NCBI GenBank assembly: GCA_023412655.1
Contig: JAEYNH010000034.1
Span: 7,688-71,687, forward strand
Source of the DNA: Pseudomonadota bacterium
GTDB taxonomy: Bacteria; Pseudomonadota; Alphaproteobacteria; Caulobacterales; Caulobacteraceae
DNA: 64,000 bases
Direction: 5' to 3'
The position numbers were made by a program, and so were the translations under genes. Positions 45,581-55,071 of the stretch are shown one piece after another. The notes under the pieces were generated by a model that saw only the letters and a list, made by a program, of their open reading frames with translations, did not search any database and had not been told where the DNA came from. Every line of letters starts with the position of its first letter. The stretch's first letter is position 1.

Positions 45581-45605
45581 AAGCCCCGGGGTTGGCCCGG
45601 GGCTT
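45581..45605. terminator. Terminator between the PhyH-type gene and clpA
   Basis: AAGCCCCGGG (45581-45590) and CCCGGGGCTT (45596-45605) form a perfect 10-bp stem with a five-base loop. GAAAAA on the left gives a strong T-run for the minus-strand clpA transcript, and CTTCT follows on the right. It serves both convergent genes. Confidence 0.85.
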
Positions 45606-45626
45606 CTCGTGCTTGCTTCGCCGGTG

Positions 45627-47939
45627 TCAGACGGCTTCGGGCTCGTCCGCAGGGGTTTCCACCACCGGGGCACCGGGCTCGCGCGTCTGGCCTTCGATCT
45701 CGAACGCCAGCTTGCCGTCCTTGAGCACCACCTTGACGTGGCCGCCCTTGGCGAGCCGGCCGAAGAGGATTTCGTCGGCCAGCGGCTTCTTGATGTTCTC
45801 CTGGATGACCCGGGCCAGGGGCCGGGCGCCGTAGAGTTCGTCGAAGCCGTTCTTGGCCAGCCAGTCCGTCGCGTCCTCGTCCGTCTCGATGGTCACGTGG
45901 CGATCGGCCAGCTGGGCCTCGAGCTGCATGACGAACTTCTGCACGACCTGGCGGATGATCTCCTGGGTCAGGGCGTGGAAGTGGACGATGGCGTCCAGGC
46001 GGTTGCGGAACTCGGGGGTGAACTGGCGCTTCAGCGCTTCCTCCACCTCGTCGTCCTGCTTGCCGCGGCCGAAGCCGATGGCGTTCCGCTGGGCGTCGGC
46101 CGCGCCGGCGGTGGTGGTCATGATCAGGACCACGTTGCGGAAGTCGATCTTCTTGCCGTTGGAGTCGGTCAGCTGACCGTGGTCCATGACCTGCAGGAGG
46201 ATGTTGTAGACGTCCGGGTGAGCCTTCTCGATCTCGTCCAGCAGCACCACGGCGTGCGGGTGCTGATCGACGGCGTCGGTCAGCAGCCCACCCTGGTCGA
46301 AGCCGACGTAGCCAGGCGGGGCGCCGATCAGGCGGCTCACCGTGTGGCGCTCCATGTACTCCGACATGTCGAACCGCAGCAGCTCGATGCCGAGGGTGCC
46401 GGCCAGCTGGCGGGCGGTCTCGGTCTTGCCGGTGCCGGTGGGGCCGGTGAACAGGTAGCATCCGATGGGCTTGTTGGCGTCGCGCAGGCCGGCGCGGGCC
46501 ATCTTCATGGCGGCCGAGAGCTGCTCGATGGCCTCGTCCTGGCCGTACACCGCCCGCTTCAGGTCGCTTTCCAGCTGCTTCAGCGCCTCGGTGTCCGACT
46601 TGGAGACCGACTTCGGCGGGATGCGGGCGATCTTGGCGACCACCGCCTCGATCTCCTTCACGCCGAGCGTCTTCTTCCGCTTGCCCTCGGTGAGCAGCAT
46701 CTGCGAGGCCCCGGCCTCGTCGATGATGTCGATGGCCTTGTCCGGCAGCTTGCGGTCGGTGATGTACTTCGCTGACAGCTCCACCGCCGCCTTGATGGCG
46801 TCGTTGGTGTAGCGCAGCTTGTGGAAGTCCTCGTAGTAGGACTTCAGGCCCTTGAGGATCTTGATCGTGTCGTCGACGGTCGGCTCGTTCACGTCGATCT
46901 TCTGGAAGCGCCGGACGAGGGCCCGGTCCTTCTCGAAGTGCTGGCGGAACTCCTTGTAGGTCGTCGAGCCCATGCAGCGCAGGGTGCCCGAGGCCAGGGC
47001 CGGCTTCAGCAGGTTGGAGGCGTCCATGGCCCCGCCCGAGGTGGCGCCGGCGCCGATCACCGTGTGGATCTCGTCGATGAACAGCACCGCGTTCGGGTGG
47101 TTCTCCAGCTCCTTGACGACCTGCTTCACGCGCTCTTCGAAGTCGCCGCGATAGCGGGTGCCGGCCAGCAGGGCGCCCATGTCCAGCGAGAAGATGGTCG
47201 CCTCGGCGAGGACTTCGGGCACCTGCTTGTTGACGATCTTGCGCGCCAAGCCCTCGGCGATGGCGGTCTTGCCCACGCCCGGATCGCCCACCAGAAGCGG
47301 GTTGTTCTTGGTCCGGCGGCAGAGGATCTGGATGCAGCGCTCCACCTCGGCCATCCGCCCGATGAGGGGGTCGACCTTGCCCTGCTTGGCCTTCTCGTTG
47401 AGGTTCACGCAGTAGGCTTCGAGCGCCTCGCCGCCGGTTTTCACCGCCGGCTTCTCGTCGTCGTCCGCGCCCTTCACGGGCTTGGCCTCGGAGGCGCCGG
47501 CCTTCTTGGCGATGCCGTGGGCGATGTAGTTCACCGCGTCGTACCGCGTCATGTCCTGCTCCTGCAGGAAGTAGGCGGCGTGGCTTTCGCGCTCGGAGAA
47601 GATGGCCACCAGCACGTTGGCGCCGGTCACCTCCTCACGGCCGGAGGACTGGACGTGGATCACCGCGCGCTGGATCACGCGCTGGAACCCCGCCGTGGGC
47701 TTGGCGTCCTCGCCATCGTCCACCACGAGCGAGCGGAGCTCGTTGTCGACGTAGTTGGTCAGGGTGGTGCGCAGCGCGCCCAGGTCCACATCGCAGGCGC
47801 GCATGACGCCGGCGGCGTCTTCGTCATCCACGAGAGAGAGCAACAGGTGCTCAAGGGTAGCGTATTCGTGCTTACGCTGGTTGGCGTAGGCGACCGCGCG
47901 GTGCAGGGACTCTTCGAGCTGGCGCGAAAATGAAGGCAA
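45627..47939 (-). CDS. clpA: ATP-dependent Clp protease ATP-binding subunit ClpA
   Basis: ClpA unfolds substrates for the ClpP peptidase and, with ClpS, N-end rule substrates. The 770-residue protein has the N-terminal repeat domain ([40 protein letters not shown]), a first AAA+ module ([19 protein letters not shown]) and a second ([48 protein letters not shown] [14 protein letters not shown]). It is directly downstream of clpS, six bases apart. Confidence 0.97.
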   Translation of the reverse strand: MPSFSRQLEESLHRAVAYANQRKHEYATLEHLLLSLVDDEDAAGVMRACDVDLGALRTTLTNYVDNELRSLVVDDGEDAKPTAGFQRVIQRAVIHVQSSGREEVTGANVLVAIFSERESHAAYFLQEQDMTRYDAVNYIAHGIAKKAGASEAKPVKGADDDEKPAVKTGGEALEAYCVNLNEKAKQGKVDPLIGRMAEVERCIQILCRRTKNNPLLVGDPGVGKTAIAEGLARKIVNKQVPEVLAEATIFSLDMGALLAGTRYRGDFEERVKQVVKELENHPNAVLFIDEIHTVIGAGATSGGAMDASNLLKPALASGTLRCMGSTTYKEFRQHFEKDRALVRRFQKIDVNEPTVDDTIKILKGLKSYYEDFHKLRYTNDAIKAAVELSAKYITDRKLPDKAIDIIDEAGASQMLLTEGKRKKTLGVKEIEAVVAKIARIPPKSVSKSDTEALKQLESDLKRAVYGQDEAIEQLSAAMKMARAGLRDANKPIGCYLFTGPTGTGKTETARQLAGTLGIELLRFDMSEYMERHTVSRLIGAPPGYVGFDQGGLLTDAVDQHPHAVVLLDEIEKAHPDVYNILLQVMDHGQLTDSNGKKIDFRNVVLIMTTTAGAADAQRNAIGFGRGKQDDEVEEALKRQFTPEFRNRLDAIVHFHALTQEIIRQVVQKFVMQLEAQLADRHVTIETDEDATDWLAKNGFDELYGARPLARVIQENIKKPLADEILFGRLAKGGHVKVVLKDGKLAFEIEGQTREPGAPVVETPADEPEAV

Positions 47940-47945
47940 AGGGCC

Positions 47946-48275
47946 TTAATCCTTTTCCATGGTGCACTGCAGCGGATGTTGATGCCGCCGCGCCGTATCA
48001 ACGACCTGGGCCACTTTTGTTTCCGCCACTTCGTATGTGTAGACCCCGCAGACGCCCACGCCATGTTGATGAACATGGAGCATTATGCGAGTCGCGTCTT
48101 CGCGCGACTTATTGAAGAACTGCTCAAGTACGTAGACTACGAATTCCATGGGCGTGTAGTCGTCGTTCAAGATCAGAACCCGGTACATGGCCGGCTTCTG
48201 CGTCTTCGGCTTGGTCTGGGTGATCACGCTCGAGCGAACGCCGGCGCCCACGTCACCTTCCTTGCGCTCGCTCAT
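47946..48275 (-). CDS. clpS: ATP-dependent Clp protease adaptor ClpS
   Basis: This 109-residue adaptor hands N-degron substrates to ClpAP. It has the substrate-binding core ([58 protein letters not shown]) and a flexible N-terminal tail that engages ClpA. The order clpS-clpA is conserved in alphaproteobacteria. In Caulobacter this pair acts in cell-cycle-linked proteolysis. Confidence 0.96.
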   Translation of the reverse strand: MSERKEGDVGAGVRSSVITQTKPKTQKPAMYRVLILNDDYTPMEFVVYVLEQFFNKSREDATRIMLHVHQHGVGVCGVYTYEVAETKVAQVVDTARRHQHPLQCTMEKD

Positions 48276-48407
48276 CGATCGGATCTCCCTGGGCGCAAAA
48301 CGCGCGCCCCACCTCGATTAGATATGGAAGACGCCGCCTTTTGGAAGGGTCAAAGCGTCACGGCGTCACGGAAAGCCGGGGATGCGCGTCGGTCCGCAGC
48401 CTGCCGA

Positions 48408-49703
48408 TCACTCTTCGTTGACCGCCTTGCTTTTGAGCATCCTGCCCGAGGTGACGGCATCCTTGCCGAACCTGGCCCGGATCACGTCCAGGGTCTTCTC
48501 GCCGGCCAGGGCCTTGCGCTCGTCCTCGGCGAAGAAGTCCGACGCGGCGGCTTCCGCGCCCACGAAATCGGACAGCCCGATGCCGATCAGTCGCCAGGGG
48601 CGCCCGTCAGCCTCCCGGGCTAGCAGTTCGCGTCCCACGGCAAAGAGGGTCCGGGCGGTCTGGGTCGCCACGGGCAGGGTGCGGCGCCGGGTGACGATCT
48701 TGAAGTCCGTGGCTCGCAGTTTCAGGGTCACCACCCGACCGGCGACGCCGCCGGCCCGGGCCTGGCGGGCCACCTTCTCGCAGAGGGGCGCCAGCATGTC
48801 CTCCAGGTGGGCGGCGCTGGAAAGGTCCTCGTTGAAGGTGGTCTCGGCGCTGATCCCCTTGCGCTCCTCGTTGGGATTCACCGCCCGGTCGTCCTCGCCT
48901 CGGGCGAGCCGGGAGAGCCGCAGGCCGTGGGCGCCCCAGCGGTCGGCCAGCAATCTGATGTCGGCCCGCGCAAGATCGCCCACGGTGCGGAAGCCGGCCT
49001 TTTCGAGCGAGGCCACCATGGCCGGCCCCACGCCGGGCAGGATGCCGACTGGCCGGGGCGCGAGGAACGCCTGGGCCGTCCGCGCCCCGATGACCGAAAA
49101 CCCTCTGGGCTTGTCGAGGTCGGAGGCGATCTTGGCGAGGAACTTGTTGGCGGCCAGGCCGATGGAGACGGTCAGGCCCGTCTCAGCCTCGATCCGCGCC
49201 TGCAGCCGGGCCAGGGTCACCGCTGGCGCGGCGCCGTGGAGGCGCTCGGTGCCGGACAGGTCCATCCACGCCTCGTCCAGCGACAGGTTCTGCACCAGGG
49301 GCGTCAGCTCCGCGGCCAGGCCCAGGATGCGCTTGCTCTCAGCCCGATACTTGGTGAAGTCCGGCTTGATGACCACGGCCTCGGGACAGGCCTTGAGCGC
49401 CTTGAACATCGGCATGGCTGACCGCACGCCCTTGATCCGGGCGATGTAGCAGCAGGTGGTGACCACGCCGCGCTTGCCGCCCCCCACGATCACCGCCCGA
49501 TCGCGCAGTTCGGGCCGGTCACGCTTTTCGACGCTGGCGTAGAAGGCGTCGCAGTCCATGTGGGCGATGGACAACTGCGCCAACTCCTCGTGAACCACCA
49601 TCCGCGGCGAGCCGCAGCCGGGGCAGCGACGGGCCCCTTCCGTGCCGGTCCGGAAGCAGTCGCGGCACAGGGCCGTGATGGGCGGTGTCGCCGACGGGTT
49701 CAT
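48408..49703 (-). CDS. dinB: DNA polymerase IV with N-terminal Cys4 zinc-ribbon-like segment
   Basis: This 431-residue Y-family polymerase performs error-prone translesion synthesis. Catalytic acids are Asp50 in IAHMDCDAFYASVEKRD and Asp143-Glu144 in LSLDEAWMDL; the steric-gate region and helix-hairpin-helix (GILPGVGPAMVASLEKAGFR) follow, then the little finger domain. An extra N-terminal segment has CRDC at 13-16 and CPGC at 28-31, a likely zinc ribbon. I chose ATG 49703, which overlaps the stop of the upstream ROK gene by ATGA; the longer open frame lies within that gene. I see no LexA box nearby. Confidence 0.92.
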   Translation of the reverse strand: MNPSATPPITALCRDCFRTGTEGARRCPGCGSPRMVVHEELAQLSIAHMDCDAFYASVEKRDRPELRDRAVIVGGGKRGVVTTCCYIARIKGVRSAMPMFKALKACPEAVVIKPDFTKYRAESKRILGLAAELTPLVQNLSLDEAWMDLSGTERLHGAAPAVTLARLQARIEAETGLTVSIGLAANKFLAKIASDLDKPRGFSVIGARTAQAFLAPRPVGILPGVGPAMVASLEKAGFRTVGDLARADIRLLADRWGAHGLRLSRLARGEDDRAVNPNEERKGISAETTFNEDLSSAAHLEDMLAPLCEKVARQARAGGVAGRVVTLKLRATDFKIVTRRRTLPVATQTARTLFAVGRELLAREADGRPWRLIGIGLSDFVGAEAAASDFFAEDERKALAGEKTLDVIRARFGKDAVTSGRMLKSKAVNEE

Positions 49704-50560
49704 GCCGGCCACAGCCAGGCTGCGCCGCGCACGCCCGAGCTGTCGCCATGGAGGGCCTTGCGGATCGGGGTCTCGAAGATATCGGAGAAGACGTGAGGGG
49801 CGATCGCGGCGGGAAGCCGGGCGTAGAGCGCATCCTCGTTCGACATGCCGCCGCCGAGGACGATCACATCGGGATCGAGGACGTCGACGATCACCGCCAG
49901 GCCCCGGCCCAGCCGGTCCACGTAGCGGGCGAGAGCGGGGCCGTCCTCGGCGGCGGCCTGTTCGGCGGGCTGGCCCGCGTCCCGGGCGAGGCCTGTGCCG
50001 CTGATCCACAGCTCCAGGCAGCCCCGGCGGCCGCACCAGCACCGAGGCGCGGGCAATTCGTCTGCGGTGGGCCAGGGCAGGGGCGTGTGGCCCCATTCGC
50101 CGGCCACCGCGTTGCGCCCCAGGATCGGCCGCCCGCCCAGGGCCACGCCGCCGCCGCAACCGGTCCCCAGGATGGCGGCGAACACCACCTCGGCGCCCGC
50201 GCCGGCGCCGTCGGCCGCTTCGGAGAGGGCCAGGCAGTTGGCGTCGTTCGCGTAGCGCACAGGCCGTTCCAGCATGGCGGCGAGGTCCGTCGCGAAGGGG
50301 CGGCCGTTGAGCTGGGTGGAGTTGGCGTTGCGGATAAGGCCGCTGGCAGGGGAGATCGAACCCGGACCGCCGACGCCCAGCCGCGAGGCCTTGACCCCCG
50401 CCTGGCGTTCCGCCTCGGCCAGCAGGGCGCGGACGGCCTCCAGACCCATGTCGTAGTCCCTGGGCGTCGGCGCGCGCACGCGGGCCACGAACCGGCCGTC
50501 GCCGTCGAGGCCCGCCGCCTCGATCTTGGTGCCGCCGAAGTCCACGCCGAAGCGGATCAT
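49700..50560 (-). CDS. ROK-family sugar kinase (fructokinase-like)
   Basis: This 286-residue kinase begins MIRFGVDFGGTKIEAAGLDG, the ATP-binding ROK start, and contains ANDANCLALSEA (catalytic Asp), GTGCGGGVALGG and the zinc site of the ROK signature ending in CWCGRRGCLELWISGTGL. It phosphorylates a hexose, probably fructose or N-acetyl sugar. It is coupled to dinB by an ATGA overlap. The pairing with a DNA polymerase gene has no obvious functional meaning. Confidence 0.88.
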   Translation of the reverse strand: MIRFGVDFGGTKIEAAGLDGDGRFVARVRAPTPRDYDMGLEAVRALLAEAERQAGVKASRLGVGGPGSISPASGLIRNANSTQLNGRPFATDLAAMLERPVRYANDANCLALSEAADGAGAGAEVVFAAILGTGCGGGVALGGRPILGRNAVAGEWGHTPLPWPTADELPAPRCWCGRRGCLELWISGTGLARDAGQPAEQAAAEDGPALARYVDRLGRGLAVIVDVLDPDVIVLGGGMSNEDALYARLPAAIAPHVFSDIFETPIRKALHGDSSGVRGAAWLWPA

Positions 50561-50585
50561 CCGCTTCTTCTACCTGATTTGTTCC

Positions 50586-51044
50586 TCAGGCGCCCGCCTT
50601 GGCGAGGTTGGGTTTGGGGATCGGGAAGGCGAAGGCGCCGTTCTTGGCCCGCTCCCGCGACTGCTCGGCCCAGGCGGCGGCGAAGGCGAGGGGCTTGCCC
50701 GGCGCCGGCGCCTGGCGGACCAGCCGCACCGGCCGGCTCCTGAAGGCGGTGGCCACCTGCGCCCACAGGTCGAGGTCCTCGGTGGGCGCGTCATCGCCCG
50801 TCGCCTCAAGGCGCTGGGGGACGCCGACGATCAGCGGGTCGGCGGCGATCAGCTCCACCGGCCCCGACCCGTCCTTGAGCGCCGCCAGGATGGCGGAAAG
50901 CGCCAGGCGTTCAGCGGTGATGCGGCGATCACCGCCAGCCATGCCGGTGACGGCGCCGGCGGCGCTGCGCACGAAGGCCCAGCCGCCGGTGCGGAACGGG
51001 GCTGCGTAGGATGCGGCCAGCCAGATGCGGGTGTTCTCGGACAT
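50586..51044 (-). CDS. Degenerate RNase H-like protein
   Basis: This 152-residue protein begins MSENTRIWLAASYAAPFRTG and aligns by eye with RNase HI: TGGWAFVRSAAGAVTGMAGG, ITAERLALSAILAALKDG, VELIAADPLIVG. The first catalytic Asp (TDG in active enzymes) is replaced by AAS and the Glu of the RMEL motif by Ala, while an Asp remains at the DS position. It is probably not an active nuclease. It lies two bases after the HAD gene and is followed by the ROK gene. Family assignment is tentative. Confidence 0.6.
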   Translation of the reverse strand: MSENTRIWLAASYAAPFRTGGWAFVRSAAGAVTGMAGGDRRITAERLALSAILAALKDGSGPVELIAADPLIVGVPQRLEATGDDAPTEDLDLWAQVATAFRSRPVRLVRQAPAPGKPLAFAAAWAEQSRERAKNGAFAFPIPKPNLAKAGA

Positions 51045-51046
51045 GG

Positions 51047-51715
51047 CTAGCGGCGTACAGCCGCTTCGATAGCGTCCGCAAGTTCGGCCCAGTCGTCGAT
51101 CCGCCGATGCCGCTCCGAGGCCGGCGCGAGGGGGCGCAGGCGCAGGTCCGCCACGTGCTGGAACGTGGCCGTGGCCGGCGAATGGTCGGCCACCGAGTCG
51201 AGGTTCGGCAGCAGGTCGTCGACGAAGGCGGTGGGCTGGGCCGTCTGGCCGGTGAGGGCCGCCGCCACCGGCCCCTTGGGCCCGGTGTTGAGGATCAGCG
51301 GGTGCTTCAGGCCATGGCTGGCCAGCCACTGGGCCCGCAGCCGCTCGGCCTCGGCCGGGGCGTTGGACAGGATCAGGATCTCGGCCTGGGCCGCCAGCCG
51401 GTTCAGCGCCGCGATGGCTCCCGGCGCGGGCTCGATCTCGTGGCAGTGGCCGGCGAAGAAGGCGTCGAACAGCGCCTTGCCCTCCTGGACGTCCAGGTGC
51501 CGGGTCTCGCCGGGCCGGTAGATGTTCTGGAACAGGGCGAACCGGTCGATTCTCATTTCCAGCCCGCGCCCGGCCAGGAAGTCGCCGAAGCCCTGCATGA
51601 ACAGGCCCAGCACTTCATCCACGTCCACCAGTACAAGCGGCCGATCCCGGGAAAGTCCCAGGGATTCCAGGGTGGGAGCGCTGACGGGCGGAGTGTCGAG
51701 CAAGTCGTGGTCCAA
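51047..51715 (-). CDS. HAD-superfamily hydrolase-like protein
   Basis: This 222-residue protein has a HAD-like beginning (RPLVLVDVDEVLGLFMQGFG, with the DVDE in place of DxDxT/V), the second motif ILILSNAPAEAERLRAQWL, a Lys in GPKGPVAAAL and a fourth motif AFVDDLLPNLDSV. It is probably a phosphatase; the substrate is unknown. It diverges from divK with a 101-base spacer and is followed closely by the RNase H-like gene. Confidence 0.75.
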   Translation of the reverse strand: MDHDLLDTPPVSAPTLESLGLSRDRPLVLVDVDEVLGLFMQGFGDFLAGRGLEMRIDRFALFQNIYRPGETRHLDVQEGKALFDAFFAGHCHEIEPAPGAIAALNRLAAQAEILILSNAPAEAERLRAQWLASHGLKHPLILNTGPKGPVAAALTGQTAQPTAFVDDLLPNLDSVADHSPATATFQHVADLRLRPLAPASERHRRIDDWAELADAIEAAVRR

Positions 51716-51816
51716 ACGCGGCTAACGAAGTTTAAGGATATCCGTGGGATCAAACGCGAACAGGTGGGGAAGGTCGCTTCCGGCGGCACGACCTCGAAGA
51801 AGGCGCCGGGTCCCGA

Positions 51817-52182
51817 ATGGCCAAGAAGGTCCTCATCGTCGAGGATAACGAGCTGAACATGAAGCTTTTTCATGATCTGCTCGAAGCCCAGGGCTATGAA
51901 ATCATCGAGACCCGCGAGGGTCTCGCGGCGCTTTCGCTCGCCCGCGAGCACCGCCCCGACCTGATCCTGATGGACATCCAGCTTCCCGAGATATCGGGCC
52001 TTGAGGTCACCAAGTGGCTGAAGGAGGACGACGAGCTGGCGCACATTCCCGTGGTGGCGGTCACCGCCTTCGCCATGAAGGGTGACGAGGAGCGGATCCG
52101 CGAGGGCGGCTGCGAGGCCTATATCTCCAAGCCGATCTCGGTTTCGCACTTCCTCGACACCATCCGCCGCCTGTTGGACTGA
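51817..52182 (+). CDS. divK: Single-domain response regulator DivK
   Basis: DivK relays signals between the DivJ/PleC kinases, DivL and CckA to set CtrA activity and polar fate. The 121-residue protein is a lone receiver with Asp10, phospho-Asp53 ([10 protein letters not shown]), Thr in [15 protein letters not shown] and Lys in [15 protein letters not shown]. It matches the C. crescentus protein closely but ends four residues earlier. It is followed by pleD after four bases, the same order as in Caulobacter. Confidence 0.96.
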   Translation: MAKKVLIVEDNELNMKLFHDLLEAQGYEIIETREGLAALSLAREHRPDLILMDIQLPEISGLEVTKWLKEDDELAHIPVVAVTAFAMKGDEERIREGGCEAYISKPISVSHFLDTIRRLLD

Positions 52183-52186
52183 GGCG

Positions 52187-53551
52187 ATGTCCGCCCGCAT
52201 CCTCGTGGTGGACGACATCGAGGCGAATGTCCGCCTCCTCGAGGCCAAGCTGACGGCCGAGTACTACGAGGTGCTGACCGCTTCCGACGGCCCGACCGCC
52301 CTGGCCATGGCGGCCGCCGAACGCCCTGACATCATCCTGCTGGACGTGATGATGCCCGGCATGGACGGCTTCCAGGTGTGCCGGCGGCTGAAGGACGATC
52401 CTGAGACCCGCCACGTGCCGGTGGTGCTCGTCACCGCCCTTGATGGCCGCGCCGACCGGGTGGCGGGGCTTGAGGCGGGCGCCGACGACTTCCTCACCAA
52501 GCCCATCGACGACGTCATGCTGTTCGCCCGGGTGCGCTCGCTCACCCGGCTGAAGGCGGTGATCGACGAGCTGCGCGAGCGCGAGGCCTCGGGCCGCCGC
52601 ATGGGCGTCATCGCCGGCGCCGCCTCGCGGCTCGGCGGGGCAGGCGGCCGGATCCTGATCGCCGACGACAACGTCCGGCAGGCCCAGCGGGTCTGCGCCG
52701 AACTGGCCATAGAGCACCGGCCGGTGATCGAGACCGAACCGGACAAGGCTCTGCTCACCGCCAAGGGGCCGGTGGACCTGGTCATCGTCAACGCCGGGGC
52801 CAAGAGCTTCGACGGCCTGCGCCTGGCCGCCCAGATCCGCTCGGACGAGGCAACCCGGGGCCTGCCGATCCTGGCGGTGGTCGACCCCGACGAGCGCCAG
52901 CGGACCGTCAAGGCGCTGGAGATCGGGGTCAACGATGTGCTGGCCCGGCCGATCGACCCGGGCGAGCTGGCCGCCCGCGCCAAGACCCAGATCCGCCGCA
53001 AGCGCTACACGGACTACCTGCGGACCAATCTGGATCATTCCCTTGAACTGGCGGTCACCGACCAGCTCACCGGCCTGCACAATCGGCGCTACATGCAGGG
53101 CCAGTTGGAGGCGCTGATGCGCCGCGCCGCCGCCGGCGGCGAGCCGGTCGCGACGCTGGTCATCGACATCGATCACTTCAAGAAGATCAACGACAGCTTC
53201 GGCCACGACGCCGGCGACGAGGTGCTGCGCGAGTTCGCCGTCCGCCTGGCCTCGAACGTGCGGGCCGTGGACCTGCCGGTGCGGCACGGCGGCGAGGAGT
53301 TCGTGGTGGTGATGCCCGACACGCGTCTGGACGACGCCGAACGCATCGCCGAGCGCCTGCGCCTGCACGTGGCGGGAGCGCCCTTCCGGGCCACGACCGC
53401 GGGCGAGCTGCTCAGCGTCACCATCTCGATTGGCGTTGCGGCGAGCTGCGGCCCCGCCGACAGCGTCCAGGCCCTGCTCAAGCGGGCGGACGAGGCGGTC
53501 TATGAAGCCAAGTCCTGCGGCCGCAATCGGGTGATCGCCCGCGCCGCCTGA
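52187..53551 (+). CDS. pleD: Diguanylate cyclase response regulator PleD
   Basis: PleD makes cyclic di-GMP when phosphorylated and drives pole remodelling and stalk development. The 454-residue protein has the same length as in C. crescentus: first receiver with Asp53 (ILLDVMMPGMDGF), second adaptor receiver in which the phospho-acceptor is Asn (VDLVIVNAGAKS), and a GGDEF domain with GGEEF at 368-372. The inhibitory site Arg359-Asp362 (RAVD) is kept. The start is ATG 52187, four bases after divK. Confidence 0.97.
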   Translation: MSARILVVDDIEANVRLLEAKLTAEYYEVLTASDGPTALAMAAAERPDIILLDVMMPGMDGFQVCRRLKDDPETRHVPVVLVTALDGRADRVAGLEAGADDFLTKPIDDVMLFARVRSLTRLKAVIDELREREASGRRMGVIAGAASRLGGAGGRILIADDNVRQAQRVCAELAIEHRPVIETEPDKALLTAKGPVDLVIVNAGAKSFDGLRLAAQIRSDEATRGLPILAVVDPDERQRTVKALEIGVNDVLARPIDPGELAARAKTQIRRKRYTDYLRTNLDHSLELAVTDQLTGLHNRRYMQGQLEALMRRAAAGGEPVATLVIDIDHFKKINDSFGHDAGDEVLREFAVRLASNVRAVDLPVRHGGEEFVVVMPDTRLDDAERIAERLRLHVAGAPFRATTAGELLSVTISIGVAASCGPADSVQALLKRADEAVYEAKSCGRNRVIARAA

Positions 53552-53595
53552 GTGCCTCCGGCGCCGCCGGGCCAAGGTTTCAGCCTCAGACAACG

Positions 53596-53626
53596 AAAAA
53601 CGCCCGGCGGTGAGGCCGGGCGTCTT
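53596..53626. terminator. Bidirectional terminator between pleD and rpmG
   Basis: ACGCCCGGC (53600-53608) and GCCGGGCGT (53615-53623) form a 9-bp stem with a six-base loop, flanked by AAAAA on the left and CTT on the right. It lies between convergent genes and should end both. Confidence 0.8.
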
Positions 53627-53652
53627 GCAGCATCATCAGTGGCTGGATCAGC

Positions 53653-53820
53653 CTACTTGATCTTGCCTTCCTTGAACTCGACGTGCTTGCGCGCGATCGG
53701 GTCGTACTTCTTCAGCACCATCTTGTCGGTCTTGGTGCGGGCGTTCTTCTTGGTCACGTAGAAGAAGCCGGTGTCCGCCGTCGAATTCAGGCGGATCTTG
53801 ATGGAGGCGGGCTTCGCCAT
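53653..53820 (-). CDS. rpmG: 50S ribosomal protein L33
   Basis: This 55-residue L33 reads [20 protein letters not shown] at the start and ends [10 protein letters not shown]. It contains the basic [14 protein letters not shown] core and lacks the zinc-binding cysteines, as in most alphaproteobacteria (C-minus form). It is a stand-alone ribosomal gene. A promoter with TTGACT and TATTTT lies upstream at 53886-53913. Confidence 0.95.
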   Translation of the reverse strand: MAKPASIKIRLNSTADTGFFYVTKKNARTKTDKMVLKKYDPIARKHVEFKEGKIK

Positions 53821-53885
53821 GTCAGGTCCTTAAAACGCGGGGCCAAACGGGATCGCACCGCCGGCGGGTGTTCGGAGAGGCGGGG

Positions 53886-53913
53886 AAAATACGAATCCGC
53901 AGGCGGAAGTCAA
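53886..53913 (-). promoter_or_regulatory. Putative housekeeping promoter of rpmG
   Basis: On the minus strand TTGACT (53913-53908) and TATTTT (53891-53886) are separated by 16 bases. Transcription would begin about 60 bases before the rpmG ATG. Motif quality is fair and the position fits. Confidence 0.55.
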
Positions 53914-53921
53914 TCTCTGCC

Positions 53922-55019
53922 TCACACCGTCGGCGTGGTGCCGCCGTCTATCACATATTCCGCGCCGTTGATCGTCGCCGCCCGGTCCGAGGCGACGAAG
54001 GCGATCAGCTCGGCCACTTCCTCGGGACGGTTCGGCCGGCCCACCGGGATACCGCCCAGCGAATCCATGAGGCTCCGGCGCGCCGCCGCCTCGTCCACGC
54101 CGTCCGCGGCGGCCAGGCGCTGGATCAGCCGGGTGGCCGAGTGGGTCTCGGTGAAGCCGGGCGAGACCCGGACCACGCGGACGCCCTTGGGGCCCACCTC
54201 ATTGGACAACGCCTTGCTGTAGTTGCCGAGCGCGGCCTTGGCCGCCGCATAGGGCAGGGTGGATTCGTAGAGCGGCATCACGGCCTGGATGGAGGTGACG
54301 TGCACGACGACGCCGCGGCCACGGGCGATCATGCCGGGCAGGACGGCGCGGTCCAGGCGGACCGCCGACAGCAGGTTGAGGTTCAGGGCCTCAGTCCAGT
54401 GGGCGTCCTCCAGGGCGGCGAAGCCCCCGCCGGGGGTCGAGGCGCCGCCGAGGTTGTGCACCACCACATCCAGGCCTCCCAGCCGCGCCTCGGCCGCGGC
54501 GGCCACCTCGGCCACGCCCTCGGCCGAGGCGAGATCGGCGGAGATGAAGCCGTCGTCGGCGTCTTCGGGGGCCGACCGCGCGGCGGTGAGAACCGCGGCG
54601 CCGGCCTCGCGGAAGCGGGCGGCCACTGCGGCGCCGATGCCCTGGGTGCCGCCGGTCACCAGCACGCGGCGGCCGGCGAATTCTCCGGCAGGCGGCGCGA
54701 TCGACAGGCACTGGATGCCGGCGCCGCCGAGGACGAACCGATGCTCGAGATAGGTGGGCGAGCCGGGAAAGGTCCCGCTCACCCAGGCCACGACGATAAG
54801 ATTTCCGTCCTCTTGGCGCAGCGTCCGCGGCTCGGCCTTGAAGGCGTACTTCTGGTGGGCCGACCGCACCCAGTCCGCGATGGCTGGCGCGCCCTGATGG
54901 AACTGGCCCTCGTCTCGCACCTGGCCGTCCGGTTGGAAGGTCCGGGTCACCCCCTCGGCGTCGGCGGCGTTCATGGCGGCGAAATAGGCGGAGATGGCGG
55001 GCGGCAGCTTCAGGGGCAT
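53922..55019 (-). CDS. Fusion of an NTF2-like domain and a short-chain dehydrogenase
   Basis: This 365-residue protein has two parts. Residues 1 to about 108 resemble an NTF2/SnoaL-like domain ([40 protein letters not shown]). From about 114 on it is an SDR with TGGTQGIG (122-129), VVVHNLGG (N-A-G region) and the Ser243, Tyr257, Lys261 active site ([11 protein letters not shown]). The SDR oxidises or reduces an unknown substrate. It is divergent from an HxlR regulator, which probably controls it. Confidence 0.83.
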   Translation of the reverse strand: MPLKLPPAISAYFAAMNAADAEGVTRTFQPDGQVRDEGQFHQGAPAIADWVRSAHQKYAFKAEPRTLRQEDGNLIVVAWVSGTFPGSPTYLEHRFVLGGAGIQCLSIAPPAGEFAGRRVLVTGGTQGIGAAVAARFREAGAAVLTAARSAPEDADDGFISADLASAEGVAEVAAAAEARLGGLDVVVHNLGGASTPGGGFAALEDAHWTEALNLNLLSAVRLDRAVLPGMIARGRGVVVHVTSIQAVMPLYESTLPYAAAKAALGNYSKALSNEVGPKGVRVVRVSPGFTETHSATRLIQRLAAADGVDEAAARRSLMDSLGGIPVGRPNRPEEVAELIAFVASDRAATINGAEYVIDGGTTPTV

Positions 55020-55071
55020 CGGCAGGCTCCTTGCAATGGTTGAGCCGTGCAGATGGCGCTATACTGGCGGC

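Noticed and set aside
51722..51735. CtrA-like box (CTAA-N6-TTAA) between the HAD gene and divK
   Set aside because: The consensus is TTAA-N7-TTAA; this has one wrong base and a six-base gap. Position before divK is attractive but the motif is too weak to list.
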